Source: Synaphobranchus kaupii
Lineage: Eukaryota; Chordata; Actinopteri; Anguilliformes; Synaphobranchidae
Direction of reading: 5' to 3'
Length of the DNA: 64,000 nt
NCBI GenBank assembly: GCA_029718625.1
Contig: CM056385.1
Location: 22,529,282 to 22,593,281 of the forward strand
Shown: in pieces, positions 23,345 to 33,300 of the stretch
How positions within the stretch are numbered: the stretch's first letter is position 1
Layout of the letters: every line of letters begins with the position of its first letter
The notes under the pieces: model-generated
Told to the model about the DNA's origin: nothing
Database searches by the model: none
Seen by the model: the letters and a program-made list of their open reading frames with translations, nothing else
Made by a program: the position numbers and the translations under genes

Positions 23345-23641
23345 AAGGAGAAGGAGAAGAAGGAGAAGAAGAAGGAGAAGAAGGAGAAGAAGAAGGAGAA
23401 GAAGAAGAAGGAGAAGAAGAAGGAGAAGAAGGAGGAGAAGGAGAAGGAGAAGGAGAAGAAGGAGAAGAAGGAGAAGGAGAAGGAGAAGGAGAAGGAGAAG
23501 GAGAAGGAGAAGGAGAAGGAGAAGGAGAAGGAGAAGGAGAAGGAGAAGGAGAAGGAGAAGAAGAAGAAGAAGAAGAAGAAGAAGAAGAAGAAGAAGGAGA
23601 AGGAGAAGGAGAAGGAGAAGGAGAAGAAGAAGAAGAAGAAA
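23345..23641 (+). repeat. pure purine microsatellite, (GAGAAG)n and (GAA)n
   Basis: About 297 uninterrupted purines built from GAGAAG, GAAGGA and GAA units. The long Ser/Phe frame opposite is an artefact of the repeat. It lies in an IK-copy intron. Confidence 0.97.
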
Positions 23642-23930
23642 TAATCTCTGGTATGTACTTTCTTAGTAGTATCTACTGTTTTCTTTCTGGCTAAGATTCC
23701 TGGGAAATATGCATTGTCCAATTAAGCTTGTTCGCCAACGTTACTTCCTGCTTCTCGTCAGGAAGCAGAAACAAGCTAGGCTACTACGAAGCGAATCAAC
23801 ATGCATTATAGCCTACATTCGTTGCACTACAGAAAACTAAACTAAACCTAGCTGTCCGGTACCAAAACATTTCCCGCAGGTAACGTTCTACACTACCGGG
23901 AAAAAAAACTCTGCTGTGCAGAAACTCATT

Positions 23931-24104
23931 AGCTCGCTCGCTAGCTCGTAGCCCACACATGGAAGGTTGGAGTTACGCATCCGGCAATCCAGTGTTGAAT
24001 AGCCTAACTGCTGTGCTTATGAACTCAGCTCACTCGCTAGCTCGTAGCCCACACATGGAAGGTTGGAGTTACGCATCCGGCAATCCAGTGTTGAATAGCC
24101 TAAC
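23931..24104 (+). repeat. 78-bp direct duplication
   Basis: Two nearly identical 78-bp copies (23931-24008 and 24027-24104) containing CTAGCTCGTAGCCCACACAT, separated by 18 bp. Confidence 0.9.
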
Positions 24105-24522
24105 ATTACATGTATTTCATTTTCTATAGAATACTAATAGCCCTATTTTAAAACTGTATTTCCATATTTTACTGATGCAAACTATTTAGGCTGTATGTCT
24201 TTCATCTAGAATGTGTTTGCGTAGCCCATTGTGCATGTATGTCTCCATGTAGACTTAGTTAATTAATTTACATGCTTCTTCATGATCCATAGCTCAGGTA
24301 GTGCTGTTCATTGTATTTCATTACACATCAAATACTGCTCATCTACAAACTCTTTTAATGTAATTGTGTGCTGTCTGTAATAGGATAACTGTTCTCATTC
24401 TTGTCAATAGAGGGCGTTATGGTTAAGCGAATGTCTGCATACATTTCTTTGGAATGCATGTCTCTCTCCGTGTTTATCTTCATGCATTATTCATCATTAG
24501 TTAGCTATAAAAAAACAAGTGA

Positions 24523-25496
24523 TATCAGATCAAAAACGTCTACGACGTAAAAAAAAAAGCCAAGTTACTCATGCATAGCCTACATAGCGCTGTCCATAAG
24601 TTCTTAATTCCAACTTGCAAAAACTAGGCCTGCCTTTAAAAGTCTTGATATCAAAATGTGGCCAAGTTACAACTACCAATATTGCCTATCGTAGCTCACA
24701 CTAAATAAACTAGCTCTATTCCAAAGCAATGCTATCCAAACTTTCCTAAATTATTTAATGCAAGGATATGGTTGTACTTTGTTGGCAAGTTTACTTTAGA
24801 AAATGTACAGGTTTTAAAATGTTAACTGCTGCTACAGCATTCTTTACAATTCACAAACAGACAATTATATGAAGAAACATCATGTACAATAGAGAAAGGG
24901 GTGATGAATAAATAAATGCAGATGAAAATGATATTTGCAAACAGAATTTTGTGAACACAAGGATATCTATGCTCAAATAAATAAATCAATAAATACATAA
25001 TAATAATAATAATACATTTCATTCATTCTGTGCTTTTCATAGACCCAAAGCAGTGGATGCAGACAATTGTTCAAACATGCCCTATAGTGTAGTACTTTTT
25101 CTGTTTAATTTCTAAGTGTAACACATCTGAATCAGAGTATTTCCACTATAAATTATTTTCATTTTGCAGTTTGATGTGGCACATACAGTTTCATTGACCA
25201 CATTCTCTTGAGATGGTAAGATGAAGAAACACAGGGCCAAGTTGCATTAAATAATTTAGGAAAGTTTGGATAGCATTGCTTTGGAATAGAGCTAGTTTAT
25301 TTAGTGTGAGCTACGATAGGCAATATTGGTAGTTGTAACTTGGCCACATTTTGATATCAAGACTTTTAAAGGCAGGCCTAGTTTTTGCAATTTGGAATTA
25401 ATGGACTTATGAACTAATTAATGAACTTATGGACAGCGCTATGTAGGCTATGCATGAGTAAGCTTTTTTTACGCCGTAGACGTTTTTGATCTGATA
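24523..25496. mobile_element. foldback-type element with 250-bp inverted arms
   Basis: Left arm 24523-24763 and right arm 25242-25496 are inverted, highly similar copies (outer ends TATCAGATCAAAAACGTCTA), separated by 478 bp of AT-rich sequence without a gene. The right arm has a small internal duplication of GAACTTATGG-type sequence. No clear target duplication seen. Confidence 0.75.
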
Positions 25497-25879
25497 CTGG
25501 TATACAATAGGGTTGCTCAAAGGTTCAAAGCTCCTGGTGAAATTAACTGCTATAGTTTTAAACCAGTTCACTTTCAACATTCTAAACCAAAATTGAGAGT
25601 GACTAAATTCTATCTGTGGGGAAATGACTCTTTGCTTTTTATTAACTTTGTGCTTCCATGATAAGGTCTGAACAATAATGGCTCCTCCTTGGGACAGTGG
25701 CCAGGTATATAATGCTCACCAAAAGGATTCACACCTTTGATAAAGGTGAGTAAAGATAGCTGTATAAAATAAACAAAGGTAATAACCTATATTGCATGCT
25801 CAAAAATATTGGCATTGCTCAACTCAAAGTGCTAGAGTACAGAACCAAGATAACGAGATAATCAATGTTATTCACTTCA

Positions 25880-25918
25880 TCTGTCAGTGGTTTTAATGTT
25901 GTGGCTGATCGGTGTATA
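25880..25918 (-). mobile_element. Tc1-like terminal repeat fragment
   Basis: On the minus strand it reads TACACCGATCAGCCACAACA then TTAAAACCACTGACAG, a familiar teleost Tc1-like end. The transposase is gone; the inward extent is unclear. Confidence 0.5.
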
Positions 25919-25948
25919 CACAGTGTGTGTGTGTGTGTGTATATATAT

Positions 25949-25979
<31 letters not shown>

Positions 25980-25991
25980 GAGAGAGAGAGA
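25918..25991 (+). repeat. compound microsatellite (GT)n(AT)n(AG)n
   Basis: Adjacent dinucleotide runs GT, then TA, then AG. Confidence 0.95.
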
Positions 25992-26262
25992 ATTGAACGA
26001 CTCAAATTCTGTTTAATTTGCAACAAATGATTTAACTTCAATGACAACCGCATTACAGATAGCAGATAATTATGTGAGCAATGCCGTATTTTCTGTAGCA
26101 AAGACAAGTAGCCTTTTGTATGACACAGATAATGAATGCATAAGATCCTGAGGCAGAAGTAATGTGTCAATTTAAAATAATGAAACGAGACTTGGATCTT
26201 ACAGGCACTTGTTCTACTCGTATAGCTATACCATTAGCATATTTCTGAGAGAGCAAACTCAC

Positions 26263-26369
26263 TGCACTGAGCGGTTGTCCTCCACTTGATGATTATCGGG
26301 AGCCAGTGGGTCCGAGTACGGCTCGGATGGAGAGAAGGTACGGAAAGCGTTACTACCTGCAGACGCCAT
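26263..26369 (-). pseudogene. ik: IK copy, first coding exon
   Basis: ATG at 26367-26369, reading MASAGSNAFRTFSPSEPYSD and then PLAPDNHQVEDN, with a GTGAGT donor. Human IK has SEPFSNPLAPDGHDVDD in this position. The exon is intact. Confidence 0.75.
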
Positions 26370-28290
26370 AGACCCGTTCCGTGTGTTCGGCTTTCTGCTT
26401 AGTGCTCTGAAAACTTCCGCACACTGACAGGACTATTAGACAAGAATTCTGAATTCCCGACAGACTACACTTATACAACGCCTCAGACTCAATATTTAAT
26501 GAACTGACACGGTTTATAGTTAATAGCCTAGCTAGCAAACGAGTGCACCGATTTATTTTTGTGTCTTGTTTTTTTACAATTTATTTTAGAAACATGTAGG
26601 CTAGGTTGTAACAAATTATATTACAGATTTTGTTTGCTGGCTAGCAAATAATTTGACGAGTCAGGGAGCTACTCTGCAAGGTGCACTACTTAACTGATAA
26701 TGTAAATGTTATAGCTAATTGTAAAGTAGCCTATAGAACAGTCAGCGATGCTGAGCAAAAGAGCTAACGTTAGTTAACTCATTTTAATTGTTTTTGTTCT
26801 TGTAACCTCATGTTTTATGCGAGATCTTCCTTGAGAGATTTTGACCTCAGTGGGGTTTTTTCGTGTGTCTTTTTTCCAGCCAGGACGTTTTAGAGAGGGT
26901 CTAGGCTAGATGAGATAATATTTAGTGTTCAATATTAGGCTAGCGGTTTGGGAATCTGCACACAAAAAAGAAGCAAAAAGCCAGAATCGTTAACACAGCA
27001 GGCAAGATGATAGGTCATAGTAGCACCTTTACACGCGCTGTATGATACAGCTGTTAAGTTGGACCCAGACCCCCCACAGCGATTCTGATTCTGAAATGCT
27101 TCCCTCTGTGCCGTTTTCCGACTGCCCTGCAGATCTCAACCCCCTTCACGTGAACGCGCACGTCAAACTACACGCTATGCTATGAACGCTCTGCGCTTTT
27201 CTTTTGCTTAATTTCTCCAATTAAAATGAAAACGATAATAGGCTACTGTGGATCGTGGTATGAGCATAGCTATGACCCACGAATTGTAGATTGTTCTATT
27301 GATTGTGGTGTTCAACCATGTACACTCCAATGGATGAAACAAGTAGGCTGGCTACGTTAATTAATCAAATCTTTTCAATATAGGCAAAATAACCGAAAGA
27401 GGAAAGAATAATTTCACCTTTTTTTCCTTTAGTGGAAACATCTAAATGTAGGCTATTATGATTCTCTGAAGGGCCCAAACATTTGAAATTGAGAACAATT
27501 TGAAGAGAAAAGTTTATTAAGTTTCCATCAGAAAAAAAACAAAAAACAAAGTCTCACACCCCCCCCCCCCCATTAGCTTTTTGCGACAGATTTGTAAACA
27601 GAAATTCCCTGACAACTATCATAGTGAGGTTATCTACCACAAATTTAACCTCCTCACTCCCAAAACAAACATTTCCCTGCATAGGCACATTCTTATGACA
27701 AACACTTAAAATACTTCTTGGCTCAGAAATGGGATTTGCAATGCAAAGTAAATATATTGTTCAGGACTGAGGAGGTTATGCACTACCAGTGTTCCCTGTT
27801 TGTACTAGAATTAAAAATAATTTTCAAAATGCATCATAACATCCAGCAGGTGACATGGATGATCTTTCATCTTGAGGTACAATTTGCTTCGACGTTCCTT
27901 GCCTTCAACGTGTAACGCAACTCCAAGCCCCTTCAACAGAAATGGAACTGAAACTCAAAACATGCTTGAGAGAAAGCAAGACCTTATTTCACATTCATGG
28001 TTTAAAAGTTAACTAAAGCTAACAGAGATGAATTTTCCCCATGAAACACAAAAACTTATGCAACCATTACTTATGATTATTATTAAAAATAATAATAATA
28101 ATTAAAAAATTTTAAAAAAAATGCAAATCCTTTTTCACTCTCCTGGGAGACACCCAGGCAACGTTGTCAATGCAATGGTCCTTTCCACCTGGCTAGCAGC
28201 TCCTTGATTTTCAGAATCAGAAAGGTGATGGCGCCCCCTTGTAAGAAACAGAAAAACATCACAAGTTACACATGTAATCAAGTACACTTA
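26370..28290. other. no gene recognised
   Basis: Sequence upstream of the IK-copy start and downstream of treacle. I see no exon or RNA gene, only a poly-C run near 27558-27570 and AT-rich DNA. The first 100 bases may be the old IK promoter. Confidence 0.5.
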
Positions 28291-28839
28291 CAGGGGGTGG
28301 ACCAGTTGTCCATAAAACCTAAAAAAGCTGCCACACGTTTGCCTCGCAAAACCTCAACCTCTGTTCCTAACCTGATTATCTATTCTGTTTTGTGAATCTT
28401 GTGCCACGTGTACAATTTATATGATGACTTGTTTTTCTTTATAATTATGCCAATCAACCATAATTGCCTGTTAGTCATATTTTTATGAAATGGTAACAAA
28501 TCATAAATGACGCGGTTATATAAGTAATAAGCGATTTCACTTCAACAAATGTTTAAGAAGAAAACATTTTGTTCCCCAGCAATTGGAGTTGATCGCCTCT
28601 ATTTAGTACAGTGGAATGTGATTAGTGGAAAAATCTAACTGAAAAGGAATAATTAACAATTGGGCCATATTTGTGACTCATGTTACATGCAATTGTTGGA
28701 TTCTAGACCAGTTTCAATGATCTTCATAAAAGTCTTAAAAGATTAGTCATAAGACTGTAGAAAATATAGGTAAGAGAAATGATTTTATGAAAAACTTTTT
28801 TCCAGTTTCTGGTGTTTCCGATATTTTGTCCACCCCCTG
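28291..28839. mobile_element. non-autonomous Tc1/mariner-type MITE
   Basis: 549 bp with inverted ends CAGGGGGTGGAC, each flanked by TA (28289-28290, 28840-28841). The right end, read inverted, continues AAAATATCGGAAACACC, a known teleost Tc1-like terminus. No transposase. Confidence 0.7.
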
Positions 28840-29174
28840 TATGTAGCCTATAACTGGTTGTTTAATTAATCAGATTTTCTGTTTATTACAGTTTTCAGCC
28901 CTTGATTATGCAGCTCATATGATACTTTGCCATGATGGCCTTGTAAACAACTCCAAATGCCTGCCAAATACAAACCCCAATTCCAAAAAAGCTGGGACAG
29001 TGTATAAAATGTAAATAAAAACAAAGCAAATCCATTTTGACATGTATTCAATTGAAAACAGTACAAAGACAAGATATTTAATGTTTTAACTTTAATCAAC
29101 TTTATTGTTTTTTGTAAATTATTCAAAATGTGATGCCTGCAAAACATCCTAAAAAAGTTGGGACAGGGGCATGT

Positions 29175-29711
29175 TTACCACTGTGTTACATCACCTTTCC
29201 TTTTATCAACACTCAGTAATCTTTTGGGAACTGAGGACACTAATTGTTGTAGTTTTGAACGTGGAATTTTTTCCCATTCTTGCTTGATATAAGACGTCAG
29301 CTGCTCAACAGTCCGGGGTCTCCGTTGTCGTATTTTGAGCTTCATAATGTGCCACACATTTTCAATGGGAGACAGGTCTGGACTGCAGACAGGCCAGTCT
29401 AACACGTGCAGAATGTGGCTTGGCATTGTCTTGCTAAAATAAGCAGTGATGTCCCTGAAAAAGACGTAGTCTAGATGGCAGCATATGTTGCTCCAAAATG
29501 CATATGTACCCTTCAGTGTTAATGGTGCCTTCACAGATGTGCAAGTTACCCATGCCATGGGCACTAACACACCCCCATACCATGACAGGTGCTGGCTATT
29601 GAACCTTGCGTTGGTAACAATCGGGATGGTCCTTTTTCTCTTTGGCCCAGAGAACACGACGTCCATTATTTCCAAAAAAATTTGAAAGGTGGACTCGTCA
29701 GACCACAGCAC
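29175..29711 (-). pseudogene. Tc1-like transposase remnant
   Basis: C-terminal 178 residues: LWSDESTFQIF (first Asp), a decayed second catalytic region, CSPDLSPIENVWHIMK (Glu) and TVEQLTSYIKQEWEKIP. The N-terminal DNA-binding half is lost or frameshifted. Confidence 0.8.
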
Positions 29712-30158
29712 GTTTCCACTTTCTGTCAGTCCATCTCAGATAAGCTCGAGCCCAGAGAAGTCGGCGGCGTTTCTGGATGTTGTTGATATATGGCTTACAC
29801 TTTGCGTAGTAGTCTTAACTTGCATTTGTAGATGCAGTGACGAACTGCGTTTACTGACAATGGTTTTCCAAAGTATCCCCGAGCCCATGTGGCTATATTC
29901 ATTACAGAAGCATGTAATTTTTTATTGCAGTGATCGAAGGTCACGGGCATTCAATCCTTGCTCGTAAACGCCCGAGCCTTTGTGGATGCTCCTTTTATAC
30001 CCAGTCATGATTCATGATAGCATCACCGGTTACCTTTTCCCAGACTTATGTTGCCCTGTTCCAACTTTTTTGGAACTTGTTGCAGGCATCAAATTCAGAA
30101 TTTGCGCACATTTACAAAAATCAATAAAGTTGATATGGTAAAACATTAAAGTTCTGCT

Positions 30159-30164
30159 TTTATT
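30159..30164 (-). promoter_or_regulatory. tcof1: candidate tcof1 polyadenylation signal
   Basis: AATAAA on the minus strand about 196 bases after the tcof1 stop codon, located inside the end of the Tc1-like element. I saw no better signal closer to the stop. Confidence 0.35.
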
Positions 30165-30359
30165 TGCATTTTACATACTGCCCCATATAGGCTTGTAAAT
30201 AACCAAATATATTATCACTGCTGTATGCATATTGCTTGCATTGTTTAATTATTATTTTGATACAATGTTTCCTTATTGTCCTGGAAAGCCAAATTGAAAT
30301 GGTGACAGTTAACCAGTATTTAAAAAGAAAAGCTCTCTACATACCCAGTAATGACAGAA

Positions 30360-30386
30360 CTATTTGTTCTTGGAAGACTTCTTTTT
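30360..30386 (-). CDS. tcof1: tcof1 exon 23, C-terminus
   Basis: KKKSSKNK and a TAG stop at 30360-30362, after a TTCCAG acceptor. The terminal lysine cluster resembles the end of mammalian treacle. Confidence 0.82.
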   Translation of the reverse strand, partial: KKKSSKNK

Positions 30387-33300
30387 CTGGAAAAAACAAA
30401 CAAACAAAAAAAACAAACATGTACAACCACATTCATATATTTTCTAGGATATATCTATAAGAGCATCAAATACTGTTTGCCTCTGTCCTGGGAGGGAATA
30501 AGAACTAAATATTCCCAAGATTCACTTAAGAACCACAACGACGTACAAGTTAGGCTTGTTACAATGTTACTATTTTGACACAGGTGTTACTTCCCTCTAG
30601 AACACCGTTGATACCGGTATTACCAGCTGTAGCCAGATAATGCCTGGTACAGACTAAGGCCACACAAACTCAGTGTTATGCAACAGAAAAGATTGCGTTG
30701 TTTGGCAGACTTTTATATGACGTTTTTACTGTAATGTTAGCTATACCAGTCTGTAATCCTGCAATCGTAACTAGAAGACTTGCAAGTCCACAACGAGGTC
30801 TGTGGAAGCAGTGGGGTGGGGTGTGTGTCTTTCTCTGAGGGCAGGGCCGAGGGATGTTGTGACTGAAACGTTTTGACAACAAATGTGACCGTTGAGGAAA
30901 AGTTGCACACTATAGCTTTAAAGGTTCAGTTTCTCTGTACTGTGGAGCGAGAGGGTGATAGGTCAGAGGTCGGCTACTGCTTACCTTTCCAGGGGTGCTC
31001 TTGGCGAGTGCTGGAGTGGTCCCGAGGGATGAAGGTGTCTCAGGACTGAGCCCTTCTGGGGGCGTAAAGGGCGTCATCTTTATCATGTTCATCTTCTCCT
31101 TCAGTTTGTTTTTCTTCTTTTTCTGGAAAAAAAAACAAACAAAAAAAAAACATGTACAACCACATTCATATTAAATTATTTTCTAGGATATATCTATAAG
31201 AGCATCAAATACTGTTTGCCTCTGTCCTGGGAGGGAATAAGAACTAAATATTCCCAAGATTCACTTAAGAACCACAACGACATACAAGTTAGGCTTGTTA
31301 CAATGTTACTATTTTGACACAGGTGTTACTTCCCTCTAGAACACCGTTGATACCGGTATTACCAGCTGTAACCAGATAATTCCTGGTTCAGACTAAGGCT
31401 ACACAAACTCAGTGTTATGCAACAGAAAAGATTGCGTTGTTTGGCGGACTTTTATATGACGTTTTTACTGTAATGTTAGCTATACCAGTCTGTAATCCTG
31501 CAATCCTAACTAGAAGACTTGCAAGTCCACAACGAGGTCTGTGGAAGCAGTGGGGTGGGGTGTGTGTCTTTCTCTGAGGGCAGGGCCGAGGGATGTTGTG
31601 ACTGAAACGTTTTGACAACAAATGTGACCGTTGGGGAAAAGTTGCACACTATAGCTTTAAAGGTTCAGTTTCTCTGTACTGTGGAGTGAGAGGGTGATAG
31701 GTCAGAGGTCGGCTACTGCTTACCTTTCCAGGGGTGCTCTTGGCGAGTGCTGGAGTGGTCCTGAGGGATGAAGGTGTCTCAGGACTGAGCCCTTCTGGGG
31801 GCTTAAAGGGAGTCATCTTTATCATGTTCATCTTCTCCTTCTTTTCCTTCAGTTTGTTTTTCTCTGCAGAATTTTAACGCAGGATCAATAAAGAATGGCC
31901 CTCATTAGACCGCCCTCTTCTAAAATGACAGCTAAGAAAAAGACAAATGAAATGCTAAATAAAAGCACTCACTCTTTTTTTTCTTTGTTTCCGAAAGGGG
32001 GCAGGAATTCACAGCAAGGGATGGAGATGCAGCCTCCACCGTGATCTCTATCTCTTCCAGGGATGCCACTTCCTTCAGTTTCTTCTTCTTCTCTTTCTTT
32101 TCTTTCGTTTTTTTCTTGGGCGGAGAGGGCAGAGGAGTTTCTGGCTCTGCGTTTGCTTTTTTGCTGCCCTTTTTGTCTGATTTTTTCTTCTTTTTTGGAG
32201 CCTCCTGCCCATCCGTTTCAGGTGTGGCCGGTGTTGGGAACGGCCTCTTACCAGGCGTGGCCTTGGGTGCAGCTGCCTTCCCTGGTGTTTCAGAAGAGGC
32301 TTCTGATTGGTTGGTCATGACTGGAGGCTGCTGTGAGACTGTTGCCGGGGGTTTGGCTTTCTTTTTCTTTTTGGGTGTCTTGTCCTTTTTCTGGGACTTG
32401 GGTGTCCCATTCTCCACAGTCACCTCTTTAGCAAGCATTGCTGCCATCATTTTCTGTTTATTCTTTTTCTTCCTTTTCTTCAGTGATTTGGCTGACAGGA
32501 CGAGAGTTGTGGAGCCACAGTTTTCAGGGGAAATGGCATCCAGCTCCGCCACATCGTCATCTGCCAACATAGGAATAATTACTGCCAGTGATAATCAGTG
32601 GGTATAAAGCGGTTGACATATAACATATGTATAAAAATGTCAACTATTTAGCAGACATGTTTATATAAAGTTATGGTATAGCTTACATCTTTACAAACTA
32701 TCTATTTCTATTGCAGCACATTGACTGCGAAATTCAGGTCAACCCACTTTAGATTTGAGCACGCATCCTTCCAGTTACCAAATTCAGTTGCGTCAAAATA
32801 CCACTCCCTATTCATTACACTACACCTTCACTGATCTACACCAAAGAGAAGCTTTTTTCAGAGCATTAGACTAAGTTTCATCATTTTATCATAGCTTCTC
32901 CGGCTGCAGCTCATACCTGAGAGGTTGAACACCAGCTTCTTCTCCACGTCCGCACTCTTGCTGGGCTCGCTGCATCCCGTTGGCTGTTCATTTTCCACCA
33001 CCCCAGGCTCGGGCAGGCCTGGTTTCTTCTTCTTCTTCTTCTTCTTATTCTTTTTCTTCTTAGCAGGTGGTTCCGTTTCCTCTTCGACCCTCTTCCTCTT
33101 GGCCAGTGGAGCTGGGGTCGTCTCAACAGTTGGCTCAAAAGGCACTTCCTCAGGTACAGACTGCAGACAAGAGAACAATAATGTAATTTAATATAACAGA
33201 AAACTAATCTGACATAAAAGTTTGGGGGAAAAAAAGATGGTTATGATTTTTCATCAACATAAATCCAAGGCACTTTCAACAACTTTTGGCAGAGTTATTG

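Larger units (their letters stand above)
15048..26369 (-). pseudogene. ik: IK (protein RED) copy, broken, C-terminal exons missing
   Basis: Seven exon-like blocks in gene order match human IK: 26263-26369, 21366-21428, about 20885-21050, 19940-20054, 19454-19524, 16719-16765 and 15048-15212. IK/RED is a nuclear component of the spliceosomal B complex. Typical matches are SEPYSDPLAPD, EDEDPAARRR, HTHLVKGLDFALLQK and ERNELFLPGRMAYVVDL. The third block has an in-frame TGA (20972-20974), and its acceptor and donor positions lack AG and GT. The exon encoding the human SKLTNEDFRKLL segment and everything after the DCPAIE segment (the RE/RD repeats and C-terminus) could not be found. Introns hold many transposons. 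Introns are retained, so it is not a processed pseudogene; a diverging paralogue with altered splicing remains possible. Confidence 0.75.
28967..30180 (-). mobile_element. degenerate Tc1-like transposon just downstream of tcof1
   Basis: Long inverted ends of roughly 200 bp with direct-repeat motifs AAAAAAGCTGGGACAG and AAAAAAGTTGGAACAG, the inverted/direct repeat layout of fish Tc1 families. A broken transposase lies between them. Its right end is about 180 bp from the tcof1 stop codon, so it probably sits in the treacle 3' UTR or just past it. Confidence 0.8.
30379..31863 (-). repeat. tandem duplication of about 740 bp at the tcof1 3' end
   Basis: Segments 30379-31114 and 31115-31863 are nearly identical over their whole length; they differ by scattered substitutions, poly-A length and a 9-bp indel in the exon. 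Each holds a terminal exon plus its downstream intron. Confidence 0.95.

Noticed and set aside
23317..23721. 134-aa frame of Ser/Phe repeats on the minus strand
   Set aside because: It is the translation of the purine microsatellite's complement; no coding signal outside the repeat.
32041..32607. 188-aa plus-strand frame rich in Phe/Ser
   Set aside because: Antisense of tcof1 exon 20; Lys codons read backward give Phe/Leu runs.
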